Shown: piece by piece, positions 36,301-50,135 of the stretch
Numbering within the stretch: the first letter of the stretch is position 1
Layout: each line of letters starts with the position of its first letter
Source of the DNA: Stictocephala bisonia
Lineage: Eukaryota > Arthropoda > Insecta > Hemiptera > Membracidae
Assembly (NCBI GenBank): GCA_035578905.1
Contig: JAQJVL010000572.1
Span: 434,001 to 498,000, forward strand
Reading direction: 5' to 3'
DNA length: 64,000 nucleotides
The notes under the pieces: model-generated
What the model was told of the DNA's origin: nothing
Database searches by the model: none
Seen by the model: only the letters and a program-made list of their open reading frames with translations
Made by a program: the position numbers and the translations under genes

Positions 36301-39300
36301 GAAGGGATTAAATAAAGTAAATACATAACATATGAACTAAAAATATTGAATTAATTGCACACGAATGGACGATTGTACTTATCAATACGTTGAAATATCA
36401 AAGTGTGCCGTCATGGTGCAGAGCCGGGCAAGGCAGTCCCACATTACGTGACTCCATGCACCACCGCAACGAATGTATTATGACAGTTTTCTGAGACATA
36501 ATCAAAAAGTACTCAGAACCGAGAACCGATTTTGTTAAAACACCGAACTGGAACCGGAAAAAAAATGGAACCGATCCATCACCAGTCTTCTTGTAACTAA
36601 AATTTACTTAAAATTAAACATTTATAAAAATTAATCCAGTTGTTAGCAAAATGTACAGTTTATATAAATAAATTTTTAAACTCATCAATAGAGTATAAGG
36701 CTAAATCAATCAATATTTTTTAAGAAGCTTTTAAATGTTTCATCATCCTTCTCACTCTTTAAAAAAATTAACAGAATTGAATAATTGTTTTCAAAACTAC
36801 AAATAAAAAGGGGAGAGCTCCGATATTAAAAATGTAACTGAAATATAGCACTTACCTCACAAAAAAGGGAAGAACATTTACTGCAAGAATACTTTATTAC
36901 ATTGATCTTTTTATCACACCATTGGCAGCTTCTGAAAGGCGTTTTACTTGTTATAAGGTAGCAGGTAGTGCAAACCAGCACTCCAAGACGGCAGTGAAAA
37001 CGTGTGTTAGCTTTTATATTGAGGCTAGAAGTTCCCAGATGTTTATCACACACAGTACAGTGCAGGCGGAACTTTTCCACTTTTGGGTGTTCTGTAAACA
37101 GAAATAAAAAACCTGTATTGTGAGAACAGAAAATTTGTGGTTTTGAGTTAATATACTCCAATATTCATTTATTCAAATCAAAATTAACATAACTGAACAA
37201 AACAACATAACCTAACCAAACATATCACAACAAAAACCTAACATAGCCTAACAATACCCAATCTTGGCCTATCTTATCAAAGTATAACCTTACAAAATCT
37301 GAACATTTCCATGCACGTTTAATGATTAAATATTCGTAACCCTTGCCATATTCATGATCAGGACAAAATTCTGCACAATGTGAGTATCCACAATGCTATA
37401 TTTACTGAAAAAAATATTTGTCCGTTTTCCTCATTTTTGTACCGTAATTTCCCGATTTTTCCGCTGAAATAATCAATCATATTCTTGTTTCCTAATGATT
37501 TATCTACTATGAAAAAATTTGAGCAACAAATTGACAAGGCCCTTGTTACTGTAAAAACTTCCAATCAAAAACATTTTTGGTTGTTGGATTTGTTCATTCT
37601 CTTTACATTGATAATTATTCTGCATATTTGTTAAGAACCATTATAGATAGAAATACAATGCATGTTGCTGTTTAAAAAGTGTTGTAGGAATTGTAAATTT
37701 TTCAAAATTTGGGTTAGGCGACCAACATCAAAATATGCATAAAAGTATTCATATAGAAAATGAAATTTAAGTTGTATGTTTTTTGAGAAAGAAATTTAAA
37801 TTAGGATAGGCCTAATACACAACTTAAGAGGTCAGAAAATTTGAGGGTATAATGTAGATGTCAATATTTACCACAAAAAAGGTTGCCGTTTTGAAACGCA
37901 TTATGATAGGTGAATGAATTCTGCTTACACTAATAAGATTCTTTCTACAAGACCTTAAACATGATGCTTTACTTGTCCTATGTTCATACTAGAAAACTTA
38001 GAGATTTGAATCCATAACCCAAGTTTTGGAGGACACTGTACATACAATTCAATAAAAATATTTTTAATGGACTCGCCATTTACTATTTATTGGGAAAGCA
38101 TTTTGTTTCTTGGTACTAGACCCAAATATTCACCAGCTATCATGCTGCATGGGTGGTCTGCCTCATCCTGTATGTATAGATCAAACATAAATTCCTTTGA
38201 ATACAAAAACTCGGCCCTGCGGGCCTCGCCAGGGGGCAAGCCCCCTGGACCCCCGGATCTTTTTGCTTAGAGCCTACGGCTAAAATTCAAGAAACATGGA
38301 ACATGCTTTAGCTGCGCTTTTTCTGTTTGCTGGCTCCTTTTTAATAATTTCTGCAAATGTATTTCTCCGAAAACAACGAATTTTAGATTTCATGTAAGGA
38401 ATTACAAAAAATATAAACATATCTTAAAAATATAAATATATCTTTACTTTTTAAATTTTATTGTTCCATACAATCATTAGAAGTTGTGGCCAATATTGGT
38501 TTGTGATAGCTGAAGTAACTTACATAATGTTTACAATCAATCTTGTCAATATGGCGAGTGAAGATCATATCGATACATGATCCTCCTCGAGTAGTTGATA
38601 TAGCTAGATTTGTGTTGAGTTGTAGACGTTGGCGGTACTCTTTCATCCGTTCAGCAGCGGTTTTTGCAGCAGTTTTGATCGGTTTACACTCACCATTTTC
38701 GTTGGGTAGTGATTTTTCGGCAGCTTTACGCGCTTTATATTCCTTTTGACGTTGAGCACCAGTTTTGGGTTTCTTTGGTTCAGTTATTATTTCGGAGGTT
38801 GCGTTTCCGAATCCAGATGTAGATCTATCAGTAGAATGGCGAGTACATACACCTGACGATGTCGAAGGAGGGCAATCTGATCCAGGACACAACATCACCG
38901 GTGGACGGCTGGAGGTAGACTGATATGTAAATGAGGACTGGATTCTCTAATTAGGACTTAATTTTGTATATTTTTAACAAGAGTTGTCATGGAAACTAAA
39001 GATGTACTTTGATCAACGCTTGCAAATAAAATCATTATTGAAGTCAACACTGATATGTCATTGTGTTTTCATGGTTACGCGTCACCCTCCCGCGTAACGT
39101 TTTCAGACAGTTAGGTCAAGACTAAAGCATGTTCCATGCTAAAAACATAATTATCTTTAACATTTCAAAATATTTATAATCTTTTTCTGGCTATAATAAT
39201 AAAGACACTTACCTTTTTGGAATTCTAATCTGTAATGGATTTCATCATCTCTGATCTGTTTGAATTTCAAATTCTCCAATGAAAAATCAGAGTAGTTAAT

Positions 39301-39766
39301 CTTTTGAGGAATCTTTACACCAAATATCTCTTTACTCTTTTTTACTGAAAAAAGAAAAAGATATTAAATATTGATATGATTATTATCTCACAATTATTAA
39401 CACGTCATCACACCTTTATTTTTTAAATTATAAATTAAAACTAACAAAAAACCATTATTAAAGTGAACAAAAATACTTACGACAGGAATGACTGGATCAA
39501 ACAGTAATTCGTCTCTATAAATAGACTAACACTTTCACATTGCTGCTTATATTTTTATCTAAGTTCTGGATGTCTCATTTCATTCATCTGGGTTTTTCTG
39601 GGAATGTTTTTTTCTCTGTTTAAAGATATTAATGTGATGAATTGATTTCTGAACAAACAAAAACACAAAAAAGAAAGAAAAATGGATTAACCAGGAACAA
39701 AATAACTAGGAACTGTAAAGAAAACAATAAGCAAGAAAATTCTTATATTTGGCTTTCAAAGTACAG

Positions 39767-39813
<47 letters not shown>

Positions 39814-42800
39814 CCAATAAACAATGTCAAATTAAATATTTTGTAACCATTCCACACCTGTTTCTCCAATTTAATGAAGGACCAGGTAATCCCCCTGACA
39901 AGTAAACTACAGTACCTTGTAATTGGTTTATACATGAATGGGCTACAGTTTCATATAGAAAAGTTTGCAATACATGAATATAATACTAGATATAAGTCTC
40001 AGATCATCCCTGTAGTCCGAATAAAATAACTTTGGTACTGGCGGAACGGCTACGCGCCGCTTGTCTGAAATGACAAAACTTTAAGTTTAAATGTGCTGCC
40101 AAACTTAAAATAACCAGGCAATAATTTTCAAACTAATGTGTCCACTATGTTGTATTCTTTAAGAAAAAAATATGCTTTAAGGAGATTTTACTTCAACTAA
40201 TTTGCTTTTTATAGTGATATGTGTGTTTAATAACATGTTTTTATGAGTGAAATTGCGCGTGAGTCGTCTTTAACCTGTCACTGTAGCGAGAATAATAATA
40301 ATAAAATAATTTCTTGTTGATGGATGACAGTTTGATTTATTGTGATTAGTTTGGTATAAAAATTGTTTGATAATTAAAAAGTTAATGAGAAATTAATTTT
40401 TTTGTAAACCCTTGCACAGTCGGAAACGACAAACGCTAGACAAAATTTCTTTGAGCAAACATTAACTGTGTTATTTAAGTATTAGTAAAATAATACTGCG
40501 GCACTAATAAAACATGCAGAAAAATAATGAAGAGTTGATAATGTAAACTCATAATTCGTTTACATCGAGGCTGTGTCGGACGTGTAAGGTATACTCTGCT
40601 CAAGGGAAAGTATACACAGAATATTCAGCCCAAGCGTTTTGACGATATTTCCAGATAAGAAATGATTCTCCAGTAAGAAATAAGGTGGGTTAGTTGACTT
40701 TGAGGTGTGTTTGTGTTCAGTTCTTAATTGATTAAAAAGTGCTTGGTTTAATAACCAGTTTATTTTCATTACAGTTATTTAGTTTTAGAGCTATTTCAAG
40801 TTTTTTAATTTAGATGTGCCAGTAATGTTATAGGATACAGTGTATATATAATTGTTAGGTAATAAGATGATTGTACATAGTTGATATATTCTGTAGTTAT
40901 AAGATTTGATTTTTGGTATTTCCCATGTTCACTAAAGCCAAGAGAGAGAGAGAGAGAGAGTTATCTGCCCTTAGAATACACATCATCACGCCACCCACCA
41001 AATTCGAGCTCTCATTGGTGCTCAGAATAAAACTCACCTCACGGCGACGGTTTCGCGACACACAACACTCACTCACGCATAGTCTCTCAGAGTGTAAGGT
41101 CGCGGGTCTCGTTTCCAACTCAACAATTTGTGATTTTGTGCCTCTTTAAATTCTAACTCTACCTCTTGTAACTCTCTCTAACTCTGTGCTGCTCATCCAG
41201 ACCTTCAAGAACCTCGTTTGTGCGGTACGTGGTCGGTCTTCTGGACTTTCAAAACGCTCGTACCTCCGCGACTACTCTTCAGTCCTTTAGAACTGTGACA
41301 AAGGAAGGTGGACTGGATTACCAAAAGTGTTTCCAACTACATACGCTGTTGATACGTGGTCAAAACCAATCTCTGTGGAGGAGTCAATTCTCTCTACCAA
41401 TAAATATAATTTACCGTCCCTTAGTTTATTTCCCCCGTACTGCCCTCCGGAAGAGCCCAGTGGTCCCCTCCCCCTTCCGTGTTCAAGAACAGAACACCAA
41501 CACATTCGCTCTATCCGAGTGTTAGAGAGAGAGACCATATTTAGTGTCTACCCGACATTTAGTGTGGTCCTTCGAACCGGATCATTTAGTGGTCCTCCGG
41601 GCCAGATTAATTAGTGGTCCTCCGGGACGGATACAAAGTAAGTTTACGGTGAGGGTGTTATGAATGATGGAAATGTGCAAAAACGGAGTAGGCTTTTTAA
41701 TGAAGGAAGGACAAGTGTTCATAATGAAGAATGACCTGGACGGCAAATTGTGATCAATGACGAGTTGGCACAAAAAGTTGATGAGGAAATTCGCCAAAAT
41801 CGGTGCTTCACTATTGACGAACTTAGTCAGAAATTTCCCCAAGTTTCAAGATCAGTAGTTTACAACATTGTTACTGACAAACTGCATTACAAAAAATGTG
41901 TGCGAGATGGGTGCCATAAATGTTGACACAAGAACACAAAGCAAAGCTTTGTCTTTTTTGGAGCGCTATCACAGAGATGGCGATGAGTTCTTAAGTCACA
42001 TTGTGACAGGTGATGAAACGTGGGTTGCATACTATACTCCTGAGACGAAACGTCAATCCAGTGAATGGCATCATTCAAACTCCCCGACGAAACCAAGAAA
42101 ATTCAAGCAAGAACCTTCAGCAAGAAAATCATGGCCACGGTTTTTTGCGACCGAAAGGGTATTCTTCTGATAGACTTTCTGCCACGAGGAATGACAATAA
42201 ATGCTGAAAGATATTGCAAAACATAATTGAAGCTTAGGCGCACTATTCAAAACCGCCGGCGGGGCCTGCTCTCTAGCGGCGTCATTCTGCTTCACGACAA
42301 CGCTCAGCCTCACATTGCGGCAAGGACACAGGCGCAACTGGACAAGTTTCGTTGGGAAATACTGGATCATTCACCATACAGTCCTGACTTAGCACCATCG
42401 GATTTTCATCTTTTTCCAAAACTTAAGGAATTTCTTGGTGGGAAGCGCTTGGAAAATGATGACATGTTAAAAGAAACAGTTATGAACTGGTTTAACAGTC
42501 AGGTGGGAGAGTTCTTTGATGATGGGATCCAAAAGCTGGTACCACGACTTCAAAAATGTGTCGATATTAATGGTGACTTCATAGAAAAATGAAAAATGTT
42601 CATATTTTAGTTTGTGATATCATTTATATCCATAAATAAAGTTTCTCTTACGCTAATTGAAAACAGTTTTTACTTTAAAAATCACCCTCGTATTTTTAGT
42701 GTTACAAATTTCTACTTGTAATCTATTTCTAAATTTAATAAAATAATTTTTTAGTTTTATATTGTTTGGATGTTTTTTAACTTTATCATAAATTTTATTT

Positions 42801-45800
42801 TTTCAATTTTATCTTTATGCAAATATGATTATTTATCTAAGGATTGATTTTCTTCTGATTGTTATTTTACTTTAAAACCCTACTGGCAAATGCTGCCTTT
42901 TGAAATGAAGAGTGAAAATGATCAAAAGCTGTTGACGGATTGCTATTGGAATAAATCTCAGTCCAGTTCGACTTATCAAGATTTGATAACAGCAGGTCAT
43001 AGTCTGTGCCTCCAAACCGGATTGTTCACCTGTCTGCACTACAGGCCTCACAGTCACCGTCACCATTGTTGCCGAGTGATCAGTGATCCCTGAGTGATCA
43101 GTGATCCCTGCGTGTATAACTTTAGCACACACATCCATGGCATTCTTATTGGCTAACCTTACATAAGCATGGTCTATGATATTGTTTCATCAGTTATTCG
43201 TGTTGTTGCCTTATTAAACATTCAAACCAGTTTAGTGCCATAATTGTGCTGTAACGCTCAATTGTATAAGTATTTTCAAGTAAATTTAAATTAATGTCAC
43301 CAATAAAAAACATATTTTTATTTAGTTTAAAATTATTATTCATTTCAAAATAATTATTCAATTCATTTATAAAAAAAAAATGCTTATCAAAGCTATGTAA
43401 TCTGGATATGACTAGAATGCAGACGGATTTTAAATAACGTTTAATTTCCAATTTTAATACATCAGCTGATTGAAAATTTGCGGATTCACAAAAAACAATT
43501 TCAATATCTTTTTTGACATGTAATACAACCTACCCCCTGAGCTCTATTTTCTATATTTGGTTTGATATAACTTAAATACTTTGGTAACCTATACAGTTGA
43601 AGTTCATCATTTTTTATCCATACTTCTGTTAAAATTACTATTTCGGGAAACAAATTTCGTTAACTCTACTACAAAAGTATCAAAATTACTTCTCATACCA
43701 CATCAATACATCCAAATTATTCGATAACACAATCTTTATTTATATTTGATTAGTAAAATAAGAGAACTAATTTAAATCTATTAAATATTCTGTTATATTC
43801 CATAGTACTATATAAATAGAACAATTAAAACTCTGCAACTAGAATATATTTCAGTTAGTAACAGAGAATAAACTTTAACAATATAGATGATAACAAAAGT
43901 AAAATTTAAAAACTTAAACGATAACGAAAGATAAATTTTAATAATATTAATAATAACGAAGAATGACTTTTTTATTAAATACATGAAATAACAACAAATA
44001 CGCTTTATCAATATGAATAATAGCAACAATTTGAATAACAACTGGTCCTTGCATAATAGGACAGATAAATAACAACTATTCAACAACAGTATTAAGTTAA
44101 ATTTTAACCAAGATGTTTTATATTTATTGTTTTTACACCTATGAAATTCACTTACAATAGGTCCTTCTGGCGCATGATGACTTTGACAGGCATATTTTCC
44201 TGTTTCCTTAGAAAAATCTTCCCGTTCCGAACCCACAGGTATTTGTAGTTGTTATTTCTTTGGTAACTTCTCGCCAAAGCACGCAGTCTCCTCCATACCG
44301 GTGACAGCGACTCGTTGATGTAGATCGGCTTATCGTCAGCTCCTCCGATGTGCCTGGTGGAGAGGGTTCGCTTCACACGTCGTCTAAGAAACTCCTCTTT
44401 ATCTAAGTACCGAACAAACTTCACAATTATTCCAGATGTGTTGTTACCTTGCCGAGTCTTCCCCAACCTCTGACATGCATCAATCATGCCATCAGAGACA
44501 CTCATGTCCATAGCTTTGCCAACATCCTTGACCATAGACAAGACATCTTCAGAAGGTGAAAAGGAGACGCCGTGAATCTCAACGCAGTTGCTTCTGGAGT
44601 ACTGCTCCATCTCCTCTATTCTGTCTTCTAAACCCTTTACCTTCTTCTTAAGTTCTCCATTCTCTTTTAAAACGTTTTCCACGAGTTCGCACATCTTATC
44701 ATACTTTTCGCTCTATTAACATCTTACTATTTTCTTATAACTTTAAGTCCATAACGTCAAACGACTAATTGAAACCTTTTTCACAGTTATTTACACTATC
44801 ACGCACTTCTTTTACCAACAGCATAATATCTTCGAAGGTTATATTACCTTCACTTGCTTCCAATTCAAAACGCATACTTTTTCTGCGTTTTTGGGCACAA
44901 TTGGTACACCGCCAAACCAGACTTTCACTCATAAAGACGTGTTCTTAAACACAAATATCACAATAAAAAGCAAATTCGTTGAAGTAAAATCTCCAGCTGA
45001 ATTTGTTCTTAAAGAATATAACATGGTAGACACTAAACACTTAGTTTGAAAATTATTGCTTAGTTATTTTAAATTTAGCAGCAAATTAAAACTCAGAGTT
45101 TTGTCATTTCAGACCAGCTGTTCCGCCAGTACCAAAGTTATTTTATTCAGACTATAATCATCACTAAAAATCTAACTTAAAATGTGTTATAGATTTTAAA
45201 AATATATTCCAGAATCCATAAAAAAAAGAAAAAAAGAAAATATATTTAAGTGAAAATTAAAAGAATATCTTACTGAGAAAGTCATTTACTCAAGAGATGA
45301 GGTTTACTCTTGAGTTTAGTATTAAGACAAATTATGTAACTATTTTATATTTAGTATATTTTGAAAAATTTTGTTATTATTATATTTACTTCATGACAAT
45401 ATTTAATTGCACAACATTGTCCATAGATAAATAAAGATATGTTGACTGACTTATTAACTATGTAGTCCATAGTTTGAACTTGGACTCCGCAATCACAGGA
45501 CTGACAATTTGCCATTTCCCACTTATATTTCAGTAGTTGCATCTTCCCACACTCGTGCGACTGTGACTCAACAAAGTCCATTTCACCATGGACGATCATA
45601 AGGTCTGATACCAGAAACTTGTTTCAACTGTCAAATATATCCCAAATTAACGATTTTTCGTGAAAATTCATTTGAGATTAGCTAATCAAAGAGGTGGTTT
45701 TCTAGATTTAAGTCACCCTGCACATTGTGGTATATCTAGCTATATGGGGAGATTTGGAGTTGATAGGATCTTTTAAAACTCCTCGGAGATATGTTGCAAA

Positions 45801-48800
45801 GCATTGGAAGCCTTGGTAGAGGAGTTGCAATGAGGGAGCCGCTGATAGCCCTTATCGCCCTATTTAGTTGTATTTCAACCTTTCATATGTCGTGTACTGT
45901 TAAGCCAATTGGGAGCACAATATTCATCAGTGGGATAAACCAGGGGCTAAGCTGTAATATGCAGAACTTGTGTGGTGGCTCCTCATAATGATCCAGCAAG
46001 TTGCTGCACAATGTTAGCCCTGCTTCTCACTTTAGCTGCCATTTTCTGTAAGTGGCTTTTAAAACTGAAAGATCAACCTAAACTGACACCCAAGCACTGT
46101 GGATGCTCATTGTGTATCGGTCTAACACCATTGAAAAAGATGCTCAATTTTTAACAAGCTAGTCTATTACTCAGGTGAAAGCAGGTTACTTCTGCCTTTG
46201 TTGGATTGGTATTTAGTTTCAAAGTTTTAAATTAATTATTATTGTAAGTGGCTAGATCAAGTAACTTTATATCGTACCTTGATCAAATTAGCAATTTCAT
46301 TTTTAACTTGAGGAAAACGGAAGAAAGGTAACTAGAAATTGCCAACTGTTATGCAAGTATGGTTATATGATAAATCAGCAAATAAGATTACTTAGTGAGA
46401 ACTAAAAACTGTCAAGTCAGGGTACAAGTCAATAGGGGCTCACATTTTATGTTATACAGTGGAACCTGGATAATTTGAACTTTTCTAATTCGAAATCCTC
46501 TTTAATTCGAATATTTATCATGGTCCCTAGCATTTTCTATACTAGTAATGTTAAAAAATCGTGGTTAATTCGAATTATATTTTGGATAGTTCGAATTTTG
46601 TTTGAGGTAAAATGCAGAGCCGATGTCAGTTTTAGACGAGAAAACAGGAAACGCGCTCGTGCCAAAGCCATTGTACAGTGACAATGACCTTGGCCAGCCG
46701 TTACGCATCGCCCGGCCGGCCGTACCTGCCCTCAACCCTCCCTTGCCCGCCCCAGTCCGGCGCCGCTAAGGGGTCAATGCACACTCACGCTTTCTCTTTA
46801 CACCCTTTGTTTTGCAAACTGACTCCACCAGTCCGTCACGGCCTATTCTAACGCTGACATCTGTGTCGTAGTGAGAGAACAGTTCGCTAGACATCTGTGT
46901 GGTAGCCACCCTCGCCGTGCCGCTTGTGTGTCGCTTATCGCCCGCCATGCATTGCCCGTCGCTCGTATCGTAGCCGAGGCTGTAGTGTGAGAACAGTTTT
47001 GGGAGTTGTTTAATGATGAATTTCTTCCCCTATTTTTGTGCGTGTCTGTGTCATCGTGTGTGTTCTGGAAAATGTCGTCGGCTCCAAAGCAAACATACAA
47101 GACATTAACTTTGGAAGAGAAAATAGTGGCGATTAAAGAAGTAGAGAATGGAAGAAATAAAAAATCCGAGATCGCCAAGGACTTTGGAATTCCTCCAAAC
47201 ACGCTTTCCACCTACTTGAAGAATAAAGAAAAAATTCTGAAGAGTGAAAGTGAAAACAGTAAAGGCCGATAAAGACTAAGGGAGCCAGATAACCCAGATT
47301 TGTACAATTGTGTGTTGAAATGGTTCAAGCAAGCAAGGGACAAGAAGATTCCCTGAGTGGTCCGCTTGTAAGAGTCAAAGCTAAACAATTTGCTACGCAA
47401 ATGGGTAAAAATGATTTTAAAGCAAGTACATGGTGGCTAGATGGCTTTAAGGAACGCAACCAAATTTCGTTCAAAAACATTTGTGGGGAAAGTGGGGCCG
47501 TTAATCAGCAAGAAGCCAATCAATGGAAAACAGACTTGGAGCAGATGATTCAGGACAGAGACGAAAGGGACATCTTCAATGTTGATGAAACGGGTCTTTT
47601 TTTAAATGCACCCCAGACAAAACTCTTGCATGGGGGAAAACTGAGCAAAGAAAGAATCACCCTTTTGGTTGGTGCAAATATGGACGGGTCCGAAAAGCTA
47701 CCTCTATTGATGATTGGCAAGTCAGCTAATCCCCGGTGTTTCAAGAACGTGAAATCAAAACCAGTGGAGTATGTGAATAGCGCAAAAGCTTGGATGACTA
47801 GTCAACTTTTTGAAAAGTGGCTGTTGAAGTTGGACAAAAAGTTCATAAAAGAAAAACGAACCGTTATCTTGTTGATCGACAACTGTACTGCACACAACAC
47901 TATCCCATTAATGTAAAAGTTATTTTCTTCCCTACCAATATGAGATCAGTCGTCCAGCCTATGGACCAGGGGATGGTAAAAAATCTAAAGCATTTTTACA
48001 GACGATCTTTGGTTGAGAAGATATTGACTGAAGAATGTGACGCCCTTAAAATCAAGCTAAACATTCTTGAAGCCTCAAGAATGTGTAAGAAAGCTTGGGA
48101 CAATGTAACGCCCAAAACTATCAAAAACTGTTTTAAAAAAGCTGGTTTTGTAAAAAAGGAAGATGTTGCAGAAAATATCAATGTCATTGAAGCGGAAGAG
48201 GTTGCAGAAAATACCAATGCCATTGTAGCGGAAGAGGCGCCTTCAGTTGACGTCTGGGAGGATGTCATGACTGATCCTGCCATCTCGTATGAAGATTTCC
48301 TGAACGTGGATGAAGATGTTGCAGTATGTGGTGAGATAACCGATGCAGAGATCATCGCTGAAGTGCTCCACACTGATAAACAAGATGGCGACCACGCATC
48401 GGGTGATGAAGACGACGAGTCATGTGTTGCGGAAGAAATTCATGTTCCGAGTGCGGCCGAAGCAATGAACCACATCACAGAACTTAGACGATTTTTTGAA
48501 AGTAAACATGATGTAAGTCACTCAATTTTCTCTTCACAGAATATGTTAGAATCTTTTGCCATTACTGACAGACTTAATTCTAGAAAACAAGTAAAGATTT
48601 CCCACTACTTTAGACAAAGTTAAATTTAATTTCTATGAACCAACATACTATAACATAACTGTATAGGCCTACTATGTTTGAACAGCGTTCTTATGGTTTT
48701 ATTATGTATTTTGTGCACTGTACAGTACATTAAATGTTATGATTATTGTGTACAGTAATTGTTTTACAGTACTGTACTGTATTTATGATTGTTTTTAACT

Positions 48801-50102
48801 CTTTTGGCCGTACTGTTTAGCCTACATAACGAAATACAGTACTGTATAATGTGAATGTATTGTAAAATGTGAATGTACAACAACCAATGTTATTCTCATT
48901 AAATGTTTGGACCGAATATACAGTTTGATCATTTTATTTTGAAAGCCTTTTATTCAAAACTTTTTTAATTCGAATTTTTGGATAATTTGAATTTTTTTAT
49001 TGGTCCCTTGAGGTTTGAATTATCCAAGTTTCACTGTACCTTGTCTGGATATCTTCAGAAATCGCAAGAATTTCTGATTCCACGTTCGACAGCAAGTTAA
49101 TTAAACATTGCCTAGGTCACAGAAAGTTCTTTTGGGTACAAAAATTATGGACTACCACAAGCCTATGTTCTTGCTTATCTTTTAATCAATGTATACATTG
49201 CCCAAATTCCTACCACACAGTCCATTAAACTCGTATATGCAGATGATATTGCTGTTTATTTATTGCAATCAATTGACTAATTTTTAATTTTATTTTGGCT
49301 AACATAGAATATTATTTGTTTGAAAAAAAAATATAAATATTACACGTACGGATTATTGTACTATAACTGGCGATAGTGATAGACACTGACGCCAGTGGAG
49401 CTAGTTTAATACACTGTCATTATACAACCTCCGGCACTAACCTGGTTGTAAAACTGAGATAAACTCTGACGCCAGTGGAGCTAGCTAATACACTGTCATT
49501 ATACAACCTCCGGCCCTCACCTGGTCGTATAACTGGGATAAACACTGGCCCACCCTTATACGCACAGTGGTATTAAAAGTTAAATGAAAGTTCAAGAAAT
49601 TTATATATAAAAAAGTATGAGATGTAATTATATGTCTACTTATTTTTATTTTTCGCCATTTCGGTCACTGTAATAACATATTTATTGCTATTGTATTCCA
49701 AAAAATATAAACTTATATTTTAGATTAACGAATCTAGCTATTCCTAACAGTACAGTATACTACATTAGATATAAAAAACATAATTTTATCTTTTGCTATG
49801 TAGAGTACAACCTTGCTTAGCCTGCCTAATGTGGCCGCAAGTCAAGCCCGATAAAACATAAGTTTAAACTTGGTTTTCTAACTTAACATAGTGGTAATGC
49901 AGGACAGAACAGTGCTTGCAATATTCAAGATGCAAACTCAAACAGTCATGTTACAGACTTGCATTGAAGACTGAACAGCAATTTTGCATAGTTGTAATTT
50001 TATCTAATAAGATAATTATTTTATTGTCAAGCCAGATATAACAAGGGTATATAACTATATATATACACATACAGTAGTACAACTTTGATTATCCACCCTT
50101 GC

Positions 50103-50135
<33 letters not shown>

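Larger units (their letters stand above)
31016..36592. mobile_element. hAT-like composite element
   Basis: The left end at 31024 (TAGGAATGGGTCGGTTTC) and the right end at 36584 (inward TGGTGATGGATCGGTTCC) are flanked by GGCTTCTT and GTCTTCTT, 7 of 8 identical. Both sides carry repeated CGGTTCT/GGTTCC motifs and an inverted ATTACCATTGATTTTAC (31373 and about 36190). No hAT transposase is readable. A LINE RT fragment and other repeats fill the interior. The boundary call is plausible, not certain. Confidence 0.5.
42700..45156 (-). mobile_element. LINE copy with ORF1 and endonuclease, RT lost
   Basis: Reading the minus strand from 45156 there is a leader, ORF1 (about 44930-44152), endonuclease remnants (43700-43190) and a linker (42900-43150). 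The sequence runs out at the mariner end. It is convergent with the plus-strand leader copy at 40013. Confidence 0.8.

Noticed and set aside
39642..39905. 87-codon frame with poly-Lys
   Set aside because: It is generated by a 45-base A run.
46766..47211. Minus-strand frames in the Tigger 5' region
   Set aside because: They are shadows of the GC-rich leader and of the transposase start on the plus strand.
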